Origin: Lachnospiraceae bacterium
GTDB lineage: Bacteria > Bacillota > Clostridia > Lachnospirales > Lachnospiraceae
Assembly (NCBI GenBank): GCA_017470985.1
Contig: JAFUXA010000009.1
Location: 1-64,000 of the forward strand
Direction of reading: 5' to 3'
Length of the DNA: 64,000 nt
A program made the translations under genes and the position numbers. Below the pieces are notes generated by a model. That model worked only from the letters and a program-made list of their open reading frames with translations. It did not search any database and was not told where the DNA came from. This document shows positions 35,432-45,106 of this stretch, piece after piece. Within the stretch, counting starts at the first letter, position 1; each line of letters opens with the position of its first letter.

Positions 35432-36652
35432 ATGGAAAGAGAATATAAATATGCAACAATACCGGAAGCTTTAGAAGCTTTACGGGCAGGGAAAATGATT
35501 ATGGTGACAGACGATCCGGACAGAGAAAATGAAGGAGATTTAATCTGTGCCGCCGAGTTCGCCACTAAGGAAAATATTAATTTCATGGCAACTTATGCTA
35601 AAGGATTGATCTGTACCCCTATGAGTCAGGAGTTGGCTGATAGTCTGGGGCTGAATCCTATGGTAGATAGAAATACTGATAACCATGAGACAGCATTTAC
35701 CGTATCAGTAGATCATATAGATACTACAACAGGAATATCTGCTGAGGAGAGAGGCTTTACCATGCAGCGCTTGGCAGATTCTGATTCTGCACCGGGGGAT
35801 TTTAGAAGACCTGGACATGTATTTCCTCTTATTGCGCGCAAAGGTGGTGTGTTGGTTCGAGAAGGTCATACAGAAGCCACAGTGGATCTCATGCGTCTGG
35901 CAGGACTGAAACCTTGCGGAGTATGCTGTGAGATAATGCGCGAAGACGGTACCATGATGAGAACCAATGAGCTTCAGCAGATGGCTGATGAGTTTGGACT
36001 CATATTTATTACAATAGAAGACTTAAAAGACTACTGTCGAATTCATGGGCGACATGTACATCAGGAGGCTGCTGCCCACATGCCAACCGCCCATGGAGAC
36101 TTCAGAATGTATGGTTATATAAATGATATCACCGGTGAGCATCATGTGGCTTTGGTGAAAGGCGATATTGGAAATGGTGATGATGTATTATGCAGAGTTC
36201 ACTCAGAATGTCTGACAGGAGATGCCTTTGGTTCTCTCAGATGTGACTGCGGTTTACAGCTTCAGAATTCTATGGAGATGGTGCAGCAGGAAGGTCGAGG
36301 AATTATTTTATACATGCGACAGGAGGGCCGCGGAATAGGTCTCATCAACAAGATCAAAGCATATGAATTGCAGGAGCAGGGATTTGATACAGTGGAGGCC
36401 AATGTGAAGCTGGGATTTGCACCTGACCTTCGTGAGTACTGGGTTGGTGCTCAGATTTTGCGAGATCTGGGTGTTAAGTCCTTGAGATTGCTTACCAACA
36501 ATCCTGACAAGATATATGGACTGAGTGATTTCGGTATAGATATCACAGAGAGAGTGCCAATTGAAATTGAGCCATCGGAATATGATGTTAAATATTTGCA
36601 AACCAAGCAGGACAAAATGGGACACATTTTCAAGAAAATCAAAATCGGCTAG
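35432..36652 (+). CDS. ribBA: Bifunctional DHBP synthase / GTP cyclohydrolase II (RibBA)
   Basis: 406 residues. The N-terminal domain has the acidic loop [16 protein letters not shown] near 28-43 and [14 protein letters not shown] of DHBP synthase. The C-terminal domain carries the GTP cyclohydrolase II signature [20 protein letters not shown] (zinc cysteines) and [20 protein letters not shown]. Supplies both precursors of lumazine. ATG 35432 follows TAGGAGGAC. Confidence 0.96.
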   Translation: MEREYKYATIPEALEALRAGKMIMVTDDPDRENEGDLICAAEFATKENINFMATYAKGLICTPMSQELADSLGLNPMVDRNTDNHETAFTVSVDHIDTTTGISAEERGFTMQRLADSDSAPGDFRRPGHVFPLIARKGGVLVREGHTEATVDLMRLAGLKPCGVCCEIMREDGTMMRTNELQQMADEFGLIFITIEDLKDYCRIHGRHVHQEAAAHMPTAHGDFRMYGYINDITGEHHVALVKGDIGNGDDVLCRVHSECLTGDAFGSLRCDCGLQLQNSMEMVQQEGRGIILYMRQEGRGIGLINKIKAYELQEQGFDTVEANVKLGFAPDLREYWVGAQILRDLGVKSLRLLTNNPDKIYGLSDFGIDITERVPIEIEPSEYDVKYLQTKQDKMGHIFKKIKIG

Positions 36653-36742
36653 AGATAAATATTTAATAAAGATACAAGCTAAATAAAAATGCCTATTAAA
36701 AAATGTAAATTAAATAAATAGATATAAATAAAGGAGTAAATC

Positions 36743-37219
36743 ATGAAAAATTATAATTTGGTAGAAGGAAAAGTTGTAGCAGATGAGAAGATGAAGGTGG
36801 CTATTGTAGCTTCCAGATTCAATGAGATTATTGTCAATAAACTCTTAGGAGGAGCAGTTGATGGTCTGGTAAGACACGGAGTGCTTGATGATAATATTAC
36901 AGTAGCCTGGGTGCCGGGAGCATTTGAGATTCCTCTGGCTGCGCAGAAGTTTGCCGAGTCTGGAAAATATGATGCCGTAATTTGTGTGGGTGCAGTTATC
37001 CGAGGTCAGACATCCCACTATGATTATGTATGCAACGAGGTTAGCAAGGGCATAGCACAGGTTTCTCTAAACAGCAAGGTTCCAGTTCTCTTTGGAATTG
37101 TCACTACAGAAAATATTGAGCAGGCTATCGCCAGAGCAGGAAGCAAGGCTGGTAACAAAGGCTATGATTGCGCCCTTTCTGCCATTGAGATGGTTAACCT
37201 GTTGCACCAGATTCAATAA
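36743..37219 (+). CDS. ribH: 6,7-dimethyl-8-ribityllumazine synthase (RibH)
   Basis: 158 residues with [20 protein letters not shown] near 28, VPGAFEIP near 60, [14 protein letters not shown] near 84 and [13 protein letters not shown] near 116, all typical of the capsid-forming enzyme that builds the riboflavin precursor. Last gene of the riboswitch-controlled operon. ATG 36743 follows AAGGAG. Confidence 0.96.
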   Translation: MKNYNLVEGKVVADEKMKVAIVASRFNEIIVNKLLGGAVDGLVRHGVLDDNITVAWVPGAFEIPLAAQKFAESGKYDAVICVGAVIRGQTSHYDYVCNEVSKGIAQVSLNSKVPVLFGIVTTENIEQAIARAGSKAGNKGYDCALSAIEMVNLLHQIQ

Positions 37220-37238
37220 GTGCATTAATTATAATATG

Positions 37239-37270
37239 CCAGTCCGCTGCAGTAGCGGACTGGTGCATTT
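37239..37270. terminator. Terminator after the riboflavin operon
   Basis: CCAGTCCGCT (37239-37248) and AGCGGACTGG (37254-37263) form a perfect stem, followed by TGCATTTT. It lies between convergent ribH and the radical SAM gene. Confidence 0.8.
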
Positions 37271-38178
37271 TAAACCAGTCCTCTGTCACGGAGGGCTTTA
37301 TTCATTGCATTTAACACAGCCTTTTTGTTGCCAGACCACTGGGGTTCTACCAGCAATGATTTTGGACCGTCTCCTGTGATACGGTGCAGGATGATATTTT
37401 CCGGCAACAGCTCTATGCAGTTGCACACCAGATCTATATATTCATCCTGGGTGTATATGTGAAATGGATTTTCATCATAATAACTATACAAATCTGTGCC
37501 TCGTAGTATATGAAGCAGTTGCAGCTTGATGCCGAACATTATGGATGTATCGCATGGGGCGAGACTGGATACATATTTTACACTTTCATATATATCTGCA
37601 TTGCTCTCCCCAGGCAATCCCAGTATCAGATGGGTTATGACTCCGATTTTTCGTTCAAGAAGTGCTTCCACAGCAGATTTATAGACAGGTAATTCATAAC
37701 CTCTTCGCATCCATATTGCGCTGCCTTCGTGGATGCTTTGCAGTCCTAACTCCACCCAGACTGGTTTGATCCGGTTGAGTTCTTCTAATAGATCCAGTAC
37801 ATCACTTGGCAGACAATCCGGTCTGGTTGCAATGGACAGGATTACAACATCAGGATGGGATATGGCTTCGGTAAATATTTTCCGCAAATATTCTACAGAA
37901 CCATAAGTGTTGGTATAGGCTTGAAAATATGCGATAAATTTACGGCATTTAGGCGCTTTGGCCTGGATTCGTTCTTTGGCGGATTCGATTTGTTCGGTGA
38001 TGGACATGGATGCCGGTGTGGCAAAATCTCCTGAGCCTCCGGCGCTACAGAAGATACATCCTCTAGTGTCCAGTTTTCCATCCCGATTAGGACAGGTCAT
38101 TCCACCATTTATGGAGAGGCGATATACCTTCTCACCAAACTCATTTTTCAGATAATCATTTATCATAAGATGTCGCAT
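37270..38178 (-). CDS. TIGR01212-family radical SAM protein (YtqA-like)
   Basis: 302 residues. The iron-sulfur motif is CPNRDGKLDTRGCIFC near 29-44, spaced as in the TIGR01212/YhcC family (longer than the usual CxxxCxxC). SGDFA, FQAYTNTYG, RPDCLPSDVLDLL, ELGLQSIHE and THLILGLPGE follow in order. Family members have been linked to RNA or protein modification but the substrate here is unknown. The first ATG has GGGAGTG upstream on the minus strand. Confidence 0.9.
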   Translation of the reverse strand: MRHLMINDYLKNEFGEKVYRLSINGGMTCPNRDGKLDTRGCIFCSAGGSGDFATPASMSITEQIESAKERIQAKAPKCRKFIAYFQAYTNTYGSVEYLRKIFTEAISHPDVVILSIATRPDCLPSDVLDLLEELNRIKPVWVELGLQSIHEGSAIWMRRGYELPVYKSAVEALLERKIGVITHLILGLPGESNADIYESVKYVSSLAPCDTSIMFGIKLQLLHILRGTDLYSYYDENPFHIYTQDEYIDLVCNCIELLPENIILHRITGDGPKSLLVEPQWSGNKKAVLNAMNKALRDRGLV

Positions 38179-38411
38179 AAATTCACTCCCGATTTACTGT
38201 AGGTAATTAACATGGATTTAATTCTATAAGAAATACATAAAAAAGGCAAAAATAACGGATTTTACACAAGAAAAATCTTTTATATTGCCATGTCATATTG
38301 TATAATTTTCGTAGTTGTAATGAGGCTTGATATGATGTGTTGAGGGGCATATTAGGTATTCAGTACGAACAATGAGATGGGGAGACATTATAATAATTAG
38401 GGGGTATAGTC

Positions 38412-39947
38412 ATGTCGTACATGGAAATCTTGAGGAAGAAAAACAAAGTGCTGGCTGTTACGCTGGCCATCTGTATTATTTTGCGTTGTGTTGTCAACGC
38501 ATTTTTCGTAGGAATCGCGCAAGTCATTCCAATGGGGATTGGAGGACTTATCTTCACAGGAATATTATATTTCCTGTCATCCAAAATCAATCCGGTAGTT
38601 ATGTCATATATGATGGTAGGACTTATGTCTGTTATAAGCATTTTGCTTATGAATGCATTTCCATGTACTACCAATTATCTGATGTTCTTTTTGACAATTT
38701 TCTTCATTGTAATTTATGAAGATATAAGACCAATCGTGTTACAGTCAGCTATCAGTGGAGTATGTATGATTTATTTCTATTATAAATATACTGATAAGCT
38801 TGCTGAGACCTGGACACCAGATGCTATGGCAATGTGCGTGGTATATATTGTCAGTGGAATGCTGGTTTATATTTCTCTCTGTAGAATGACAAGAGCTCAG
38901 TTCAAGGATATGAAGAGAACTCAGAAGGAAAGTGAGAAGGCCAGAAAGCAGGCTGAGAAGCTTCTGGGTGAAATTGCTAAGTCAGTGGGAGTTCTTGATA
39001 CTACAAGCGGTAAGATCAATGAGAATATTACAGTTACAAGTGATATTTCTAATCAGATTGCTACAGCTTCAGAGGACATTTCCAAGAAGACTCTCTCTGA
39101 AGTGGAAGATATTGAAGCTATTAAATCCATGGTGCAAAATGGTGTATCTCAGATTCAGGCTATGGCTACAAGTTCCAATGATATGGCTACAGCCTCAGGG
39201 GAGACCAATAATCAGGTGCAGCAGGGTGGATTGCTGGTAAATAATCTGGCTGGTCAGATGTCAGAACTTAATTTGAGAATGGAATCAGTAGCCCATGCTA
39301 TCTCTTCTCTGGCTGAGCAGAATAATAATATTGCAGAAATTTTGGAGACAGTAAATCAGATTACTTCTCAGACCAATCTCTTGTCTTTAAATGCATCTAT
39401 TGAAGCTGCAAGAGCAGGAGAGCACGGCAGAGGCTTCGCAGTTGTTGCAACAGAGATTCGTCAGCTGTCAGATGATACTGCATCATTTACTGATCAGATC
39501 AATGAAATACTCCAGGGTATAGCAAAGCAGACTCAGGATGTGCAGAAAGAAATAGAGAAGAGCAGACAATCTGTACAGGAATGTGCCAACAATGCTGATG
39601 AGGTCAATAATTCCTTCCAGCTTATTGCGGAAAATGCTTCTATGGTTCTGTGTCAGGCCAATGCTATTAAGCGTGACTCAGGTGAGTTGGAAAGCCTTAT
39701 GAACAAGACCTTGGATAATGTTAACAATATTAATGATAATGTTGAATCCACATCTGCAGCAATGGAAGAGATATCTTCAAGCATTATGGATCTGCATGGC
39801 AACATCGGCTCCGTTGTAGAGGGATATCAGGATATTAATGATATAACAGCTTCCTTGGTTGAGGCTTCATCTCCGGATAAGGAAGAGACTGACGAGGAGA
39901 CAAAGCGTCGCCGTGGAATCAAGGCTTTGATTCGAGAAGAAATGTAA
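38412..39947 (+). CDS. Methyl-accepting chemotaxis protein
   Basis: 511 residues. The N-terminal 190 residues hold about six membrane helices without a large extracellular sensor domain, so it may sense within the membrane or the cytoplasm. No clear HAMP domain was recognised. The C-terminal signalling domain carries the hairpin tip [20 protein letters not shown] then [16 protein letters not shown] near 318-355. It ends [17 protein letters not shown] 38412 has an unusual G-rich site (TTAGGGGGTATAGTC). No other chemotaxis gene is nearby. Confidence 0.92.
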   Translation: MSYMEILRKKNKVLAVTLAICIILRCVVNAFFVGIAQVIPMGIGGLIFTGILYFLSSKINPVVMSYMMVGLMSVISILLMNAFPCTTNYLMFFLTIFFIVIYEDIRPIVLQSAISGVCMIYFYYKYTDKLAETWTPDAMAMCVVYIVSGMLVYISLCRMTRAQFKDMKRTQKESEKARKQAEKLLGEIAKSVGVLDTTSGKINENITVTSDISNQIATASEDISKKTLSEVEDIEAIKSMVQNGVSQIQAMATSSNDMATASGETNNQVQQGGLLVNNLAGQMSELNLRMESVAHAISSLAEQNNNIAEILETVNQITSQTNLLSLNASIEAARAGEHGRGFAVVATEIRQLSDDTASFTDQINEILQGIAKQTQDVQKEIEKSRQSVQECANNADEVNNSFQLIAENASMVLCQANAIKRDSGELESLMNKTLDNVNNINDNVESTSAAMEEISSSIMDLHGNIGSVVEGYQDINDITASLVEASSPDKEETDEETKRRRGIKALIREEM

Positions 39948-39973
39948 TACTACATATAAAGGCAATAAAATAT

Positions 39974-40033
39974 GCGGAAGTTTAGTGATACTTATGATTA
40001 TGTCAGAAGTATAAGCTGGACTTCCGCTTTTTT
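39974..40033 (+). terminator. Terminator after the chemoreceptor gene
   Basis: GCGGAAGT (39974-39981) pairs with ACTTCCGC (40020-40027); an inner ATACTT/AAGTAT pair extends the structure; TTTTTT follows. Confidence 0.7.
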
Positions 40034-40096
40034 GTATTTTGAGGGGCTGTTTCCATATTTTGAGGGGCTGTTTCCGTATTTTGAGGGGGCGTTCCC
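40034..40096 (+). repeat. Three tandem 21-bp repeats
   Basis: Units at 40034-40054, 40055-40075 and 40076-40096. The first two differ only in the first base; the third has small changes near its end. Core of the unit is TATTTTGAGGGGCTGTTTCC. They lie directly after the terminator and about 40 bp before the promoter of the ABC importer. Role unknown. Confidence 0.85.
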
Positions 40097-40134
40097 ATAA
40101 ATGAAAATGCGCCGATAAAGGTGACGTCATACAA

Positions 40135-40163
40135 TTGACTTTGCCGCTTTAAAGTGCTATAGT
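40135..40163 (+). promoter_or_regulatory. Promoter of the ABC importer operon
   Basis: TTGACT (40135-40140), 17-bp spacer, TATAGT (40158-40163), followed by a ribosome site AGGAGG ahead of ATG 40198. Confidence 0.75.
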
Positions 40164-40197
40164 GTAAAAAGATTTTTACTAGGAGGAAGTATATTGT

Positions 40198-41181
40198 ATG
40201 AAGAAGAAAATAATTGCAATGGCTATGCTGATGACATTGGCCCTTACCAGCTTTGCAGCTTGTGGTAAGTCTGGAGCAGAGACAAATCCGGACGCCAAGT
40301 ACAAAGTAGGCGTATGTCAGTTGGTTCAGCATGCAGCTCTTGATGCTGCTACAGAGGGATTTACAGCAGCACTAAAGGACGAGCTTGGGGATGAAGTCAC
40401 AGTTGAAGTGCAGAACGCTTCAGGTGATTCAGCTACTTGTGCTACAATCTGTAACACATTTGTGTCAGAGGGCGTAGATCTTATTATGGGAAATGCTACA
40501 CCTGCACTTGTATCTGCATCACAGGCTACAGCTACAATTCCAATTGTAGGTACATCTATTACAGATTATGCTACAGCTCTTGATATTTCAGACTGGAATG
40601 GCAAGACAGGCATCAATGTAACAGGAGCATCTGATTTGGCTCCACTTGATAAGCAGGCAGAACTTCTGAAAGAGCTCTTCCCTGATGTTAAGAAGGTGGG
40701 GATTGTATATTGTACAGCAGAGGCTAATTCAAAGTATCAGTCTACAGAGATTACCAAGACATTGAAGTCTATGGGTTATGAAGTGACAGAATTCACTTTC
40801 TCTGATTCTAATGATATTCAGAGCGTAGTGACCAATGCTTGCTCAAACAGTGATGTATTATATATCCCTACAGATAATCAGGCTGCTGCAGCTACAGAGA
40901 CAATCAACAATGTAGCATTGGCTGCAAAGGTTCCAATCATCTGTGGTGAGGAAGGCATCTGCGAAGGATGTGGTGTGGCAACACTTTCAATCAGCTACTA
41001 TGACATGGGATACAACGCAGGCAAGATGGCTGCCAAGATTTTGAAGGAGGGTACTGATCCTTCTACAATGGATATTCAGTATTCAAGCGAGTTTACCAAG
41101 AAGTACAATGCAGAGATTTGCAAGGAACTTGGTATTACACCTCCAGAAGGATATGTAGCTATTGAGCCAAGCGAGGAGTAG
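40198..41181 (+). CDS. ABC transporter substrate-binding lipoprotein (TrpX-type)
   Basis: 327 residues. Signal peptide with lipobox TSFAAC, lipidated Cys22. The mature protein matches the ABC_sub_bind family (PF04392): YKVGVCQLVQHAALDAATEG, ATIPIVGTSITD, VKKVGIVYC and PTDNQAAAATETI. Family members bind aromatic amino acids such as tryptophan or tyrosine. Next genes encode the permease and ATPase. Exact ligand is inference. Confidence 0.9.
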   Translation: MKKKIIAMAMLMTLALTSFAACGKSGAETNPDAKYKVGVCQLVQHAALDAATEGFTAALKDELGDEVTVEVQNASGDSATCATICNTFVSEGVDLIMGNATPALVSASQATATIPIVGTSITDYATALDISDWNGKTGINVTGASDLAPLDKQAELLKELFPDVKKVGIVYCTAEANSKYQSTEITKTLKSMGYEVTEFTFSDSNDIQSVVTNACSNSDVLYIPTDNQAAAATETINNVALAAKVPIICGEEGICEGCGVATLSISYYDMGYNAGKMAAKILKEGTDPSTMDIQYSSEFTKKYNAEICKELGITPPEGYVAIEPSEE

Positions 41182-41212
41182 AATATCTTATAAAAATAAT
41201 ATACAAACATTC

Positions 41213-41239
41213 AACCGGATGCGCTATACGTGTCCGGTT
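41213..41239 (+). terminator. Hairpin between binding protein and permease genes
   Basis: AACCGGA (41213-41219) and TCCGGTT (41233-41239) form a stem with a 13-base loop and a short T-rich tail. It may reduce read-through so that more binding protein than permease is made. Confidence 0.45.
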
Positions 41240-41265
41240 AGATTTATTTTAAGGTGGTAAATATT

Positions 41266-42189
41266 ATGGACATTTCAGCATTATTTGCAGCTTTGCCGGG
41301 AGATGTGGCGCAGGGCATTATATGGGGAATAATGGCATTGGGAGTTTTCTTCACATTTAGAATATTGGATTTTGCGGATTTGACAGTTGACGGTTCCTTT
41401 GCAACAGGAGGAGCTGTTGCTGCAATGCTTATAACCAATGGTTATGCAGTTCCTGTGGCTTTGATTGCTGCTACATGTTGTGGAACATTGGCGGGAATAG
41501 TTACAGGATTGCTTCATACCAAACTTGGAATTCCTGGAATTCTTGCAAGTATTTTGACTCAGATTTCTCTGTATTCTATCAACTTAAATATTATGCAGGG
41601 CATGGCCAATGTGGCAATCAATGGTAACAAGTACAAGCTCATAGTATCTCTTCGATACATTCCACAGGCTATATTGGTTTCTTCACTATTTGCCCTTGCA
41701 ATTGTTGCAGCAGCTTACTGGTATTTCGGTACTGAGCAGGGAAGCGCAATCCGTGCAACAGGAAGTAATCCTAATATGAGCAAGGCTCAGGGAATCAATA
41801 TCAATGCTATGACAGTTCTCACACTTGGAATTTCCAATGGTATTGTAGCTCTTGCAGGAGCTCTTGTGGCTCAGTATCAGGGCTTCGCAGATATCAACAT
41901 GGGAAGAGGAGCAATTGTAATTGGACTTGCAGCTGTTATTATCGGTGAAGTGTTAGGACATGCAATCTTTGGCAAGAGAATGAATTTCGCTGTGAAGATG
42001 ATCTGTGTAGTTTTAGGTGGCGTTGTCTACTATATCGTAATTGGTATTGTATTGTGGTTGCGCATGCCGACAAATGATTTGAAATTATTTACAGCAATAA
42101 TTGTTGCTATATTCCTGGCAGTTCCTTATCTCAAGGGCAAGGCAAATAATTCCTTTAGAAAAGCAGCACGCAGAGGAGGGGCAAGATAA
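41266..42189 (+). CDS. ABC transporter permease (TrpY-type)
   Basis: 307 residues, eight to nine membrane helices, BPD_transp_2-like family. FFTFRILDFADLTVDGSFAT near 26-45 is the conserved segment of this family. Start at ATG 41266, seven bases after AAGGTGG; the GTG at 41254 overlaps the ribosome site. The stop overlaps the ATPase start (TAATG). Confidence 0.9.
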   Translation: MDISALFAALPGDVAQGIIWGIMALGVFFTFRILDFADLTVDGSFATGGAVAAMLITNGYAVPVALIAATCCGTLAGIVTGLLHTKLGIPGILASILTQISLYSINLNIMQGMANVAINGNKYKLIVSLRYIPQAILVSSLFALAIVAAAYWYFGTEQGSAIRATGSNPNMSKAQGININAMTVLTLGISNGIVALAGALVAQYQGFADINMGRGAIVIGLAAVIIGEVLGHAIFGKRMNFAVKMICVVLGGVVYYIVIGIVLWLRMPTNDLKLFTAIIVAIFLAVPYLKGKANNSFRKAARRGGAR

Positions 42190-42989
42190 TGATGTTACAG
42201 GCAAATAATATACACAAGACATTTAACGCAGGAACAATTAACGAGAAGGTGGCCTTAAACGGTGCTACTTTGGAGCTTAATGAGGGCGAATTCGTCACAG
42301 TTATCGGTGGAAATGGTGCTGGTAAATCAACCTTCCTCAATGCAATCGCAGGAGTGTGGCCGGTGGATGGCGGTTCTATTGTCATTGACGGCGAAGATGT
42401 AACCGGCCTCAATGAGTACAAGCGAGCTAAGTATCTCGGCAGAGTGTTCCAGGATCCTATGAATGGAACTGCAGCTGATATGGAAATTATTGAAAACCTG
42501 GCTTTAGCAGCAAGACGCGGACAGAAGCGTGGCCTTGGATGGGGAATCACCAAGCAGGAGAAAGAACAGTATCATGAGCTTCTAAAAGAGTTGGATCTGG
42601 GATTGGAGGACAGAATGACAACCAAGGTTGGATTGTTGTCCGGCGGACAGCGCCAGGCGCTTACACTTCTCATGGCAACTTTGCAGAAACCCAAGGTATT
42701 ACTTCTTGATGAGCATACAGCAGCTCTCGATCCCAAAACTGCAGCTACAGTTTTGGAAGCAACTGATAGAATTGTTACAGAGCACAACCTGACAACGATG
42801 ATGGTTACTCACAATATGCGTGATGCAATTGCTCACGGTAACAGACTTATTATGATGAACGAGGGCAAGGTCATTTTAAATATTGCCGGGGAAGAGAAGA
42901 AGAATCTTACAATAGAAGATTTGCTTCATAAATTCGAGGAAGTTTCCGGTACAGAATTTACCAATGACAAGGCTATTTTATCGAAATAG
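42189..42989 (+). CDS. ABC transporter ATP-binding protein (TrpZ-type)
   Basis: 266 residues. Walker A GGNGAGKST near 38-46, signature LLSGGQRQAL near 151, Walker B VLLLDEHTAAL near 174, switch His in MMVTHN near 207. ATG 42189 overlaps the permease stop; ATG 42192 is also possible. Energises uptake by the two preceding proteins. Confidence 0.93.
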   Translation: MMLQANNIHKTFNAGTINEKVALNGATLELNEGEFVTVIGGNGAGKSTFLNAIAGVWPVDGGSIVIDGEDVTGLNEYKRAKYLGRVFQDPMNGTAADMEIIENLALAARRGQKRGLGWGITKQEKEQYHELLKELDLGLEDRMTTKVGLLSGGQRQALTLLMATLQKPKVLLLDEHTAALDPKTAATVLEATDRIVTEHNLTTMMVTHNMRDAIAHGNRLIMMNEGKVILNIAGEEKKNLTIEDLLHKFEEVSGTEFTNDKAILSK

Positions 42990-43050
42990 ACAAGTGTATA
43001 AAATATTTATAAAATTATTCAGAAAAATATATTAAACCTATCCCGCGCCC

Positions 43051-43079
43051 TTGCTTTTGAAAAGTCAGTAAAATATAAT
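43051..43079 (+). promoter_or_regulatory. ftsH promoter
   Basis: TTGCTT (43051-43056), 17-bp spacer, TATAAT (43074-43079). It separates ftsH from the ABC operon. Confidence 0.65.
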
Positions 43080-43111
43080 AGGTGGGAGCGAAAGGAGTAC
43101 GGGAGGTACAG

Positions 43112-45103
43112 ATGGACAATAGATATTCAGGACCTGGAAATAATAATTCCGGTGACAATAAAGATAATAACAACGGCAACAACAGAAGACAGCCGTTTAT
43201 GGTATTTATAGTATTGGCATTGATCGCTATGTTTTTGACAAGTTTGTTCTATAGCGGAGCAGGGTCAAATACATCCCAGTCAATGACATACTCAGAATTT
43301 CTGAACCTGGTTGAGAAGGATCAGGTTGAGAAGGTGGTTTTTGACGGTGATCAGATTAATATTAAATTAATCAAGGATACTACTTATAAAGGTAAAGAAG
43401 AAGCTAGTACAATGGCTGAACTTTATAAGCAAAATACCGGTCAGTCAATGAAGACTACCTATTATACAGCTTATCTAAGAGATGATGGGGCCAGACTTAT
43501 CAGCCTATTACTGGAGCACAATGTCAAGATTGACGGAGAGATTTCAAATTCTACTTCAGTAATCATTTACAATGTGCTATCAATGATTATTCCATTGGTA
43601 TTACTTTGGATATTCTTCTCATTTATAATGCGTAGAATGGGTGGCGGCGCCATGGGTGTGGGCAAATCCAATGCCAAGGTATATGTGGAGAAGTCTACAG
43701 GAGTGACATTTGCTGATGTTGCTGGACAGGATGAGGCCAAGGAGTCTCTTCAGGAAGTAGTAGATTTCCTTCATAATCCACAGAAATATACAGCTATCGG
43801 TGCGAAATTGCCAAAGGGAGCTCTCCTTGTTGGACCTCCAGGAACTGGTAAGACACTTCTTGCCAAGGCAGTTGCCGGTGAAGCTGGTGTACCATTTTTC
43901 TCACTTGCAGGCTCTGATTTTGTAGAGATGTTTGTAGGTGTAGGTGCATCGAGAGTTAGAGATTTGTTTAAGGAAGCACAGAAGGCTGCTCCATGTATTA
44001 TTTTCATAGATGAGATTGATGCCATTGGAAAGAGTCGTGATTCCAGATATGGTGGAGGTAATGACGAGCGTGAACAGACATTGAATCAGTTGCTGGCTGA
44101 GATGGATGGTTTCGACAGCTCCAAGGGATTGCTTATTCTTGCAGCTACCAACAGACCGGAAGTATTGGACAAGGCTCTTCTTCGTCCAGGTCGATTTGAT
44201 CGTAGAATTATTGTAGACAGACCTGATCAGAAAGGTCGTCTTGAGACTTTGAGAGTTCATGCCAAGGATGTATCAATGGATGAAACTGTTGATTTGGAAG
44301 CATTGGCATTGGCGTCAGCTGGATTGGTTGGTTCTGATTTGGCCAATATTATAAATGAAGCTGCAATTATTGCTGTGAAGCATAATCGTCAGTTTGTAAA
44401 TCAGGAAGATTTGTTTGAGGCTTTTGAGCTTGTGGCTGTAGGTGGTAAAGAGAAGAAAGACCGTGCTATGAGTGAGAAGGAGAGACATATTGTATCTTAT
44501 CACGAAGTCGGTCACGCTCTGGTATCTGCATTGCAGAAGAATACCGAGCCGGTTCAGAAGATTACAATCGTACCTCGTACAATGGGTGCCTTGGGATATA
44601 CACTTCAGACTCCTGAGGAGGAGAAGTTCCTTGAGACCAAGGATGAACTTCTGGCCAAGATTACTACATTTATGGGTGGTCGTGCCGCTGAGGATATTGT
44701 ATTTGATTCACCTACAAGTGGTGCTTCAAATGATATTGAAAATGCTACAAGCATTGCCAGAAATATGGTTACCCGTTTCGGTATGTCAGAGAAATTCGGC
44801 ATGATGGGACTTGCTACAGTTGAGAGTCAGTATTTGGAAGGCAGAGCTTCTATGACTTGTGGTGACCAGACTGCTGCTGAAGTTGACAAGGAAGTATATG
44901 CTATTGTCTCTGATTGTTATGCCAAGGCCAAGGCTATGCTTGAGGAGAATCGTGATGTGCTGGATCAGATTTCCGATTACTTATATGAGCATGAGACAAT
45001 AACTGGTAAGGAATTCATGAAAATCTTCAATCGTCTGAAAGGTATTGAGGACGAGGAAGAAGAAAATCAGGATCCTGATGAATTATTTGAACAGGAAGAT
45101 TAA
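43112..45103 (+). CDS. ftsH: ATP-dependent zinc metalloprotease FtsH
   Basis: 663 residues from ATG 43112 (site GGGAGG); the frame opens 30 bases earlier at GTG. An Asn/Gly-rich N-terminus precedes membrane helix 1 (near 30-50), an extracytoplasmic domain and helix 2 (near 155-175). AAA domain: GPPGTGKT near 243, [11 protein letters not shown], and the arginine-finger LRPGRFDRR. Zinc site HEVGHA near 460. Degrades membrane and regulatory proteins. uvrC follows after three bases. Confidence 0.96.
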   Translation: MDNRYSGPGNNNSGDNKDNNNGNNRRQPFMVFIVLALIAMFLTSLFYSGAGSNTSQSMTYSEFLNLVEKDQVEKVVFDGDQINIKLIKDTTYKGKEEASTMAELYKQNTGQSMKTTYYTAYLRDDGARLISLLLEHNVKIDGEISNSTSVIIYNVLSMIIPLVLLWIFFSFIMRRMGGGAMGVGKSNAKVYVEKSTGVTFADVAGQDEAKESLQEVVDFLHNPQKYTAIGAKLPKGALLVGPPGTGKTLLAKAVAGEAGVPFFSLAGSDFVEMFVGVGASRVRDLFKEAQKAAPCIIFIDEIDAIGKSRDSRYGGGNDEREQTLNQLLAEMDGFDSSKGLLILAATNRPEVLDKALLRPGRFDRRIIVDRPDQKGRLETLRVHAKDVSMDETVDLEALALASAGLVGSDLANIINEAAIIAVKHNRQFVNQEDLFEAFELVAVGGKEKKDRAMSEKERHIVSYHEVGHALVSALQKNTEPVQKITIVPRTMGALGYTLQTPEEEKFLETKDELLAKITTFMGGRAAEDIVFDSPTSGASNDIENATSIARNMVTRFGMSEKFGMMGLATVESQYLEGRASMTCGDQTAAEVDKEVYAIVSDCYAKAKAMLEENRDVLDQISDYLYEHETITGKEFMKIFNRLKGIEDEEEENQDPDELFEQED

Positions 45104-45106
45104 TAT

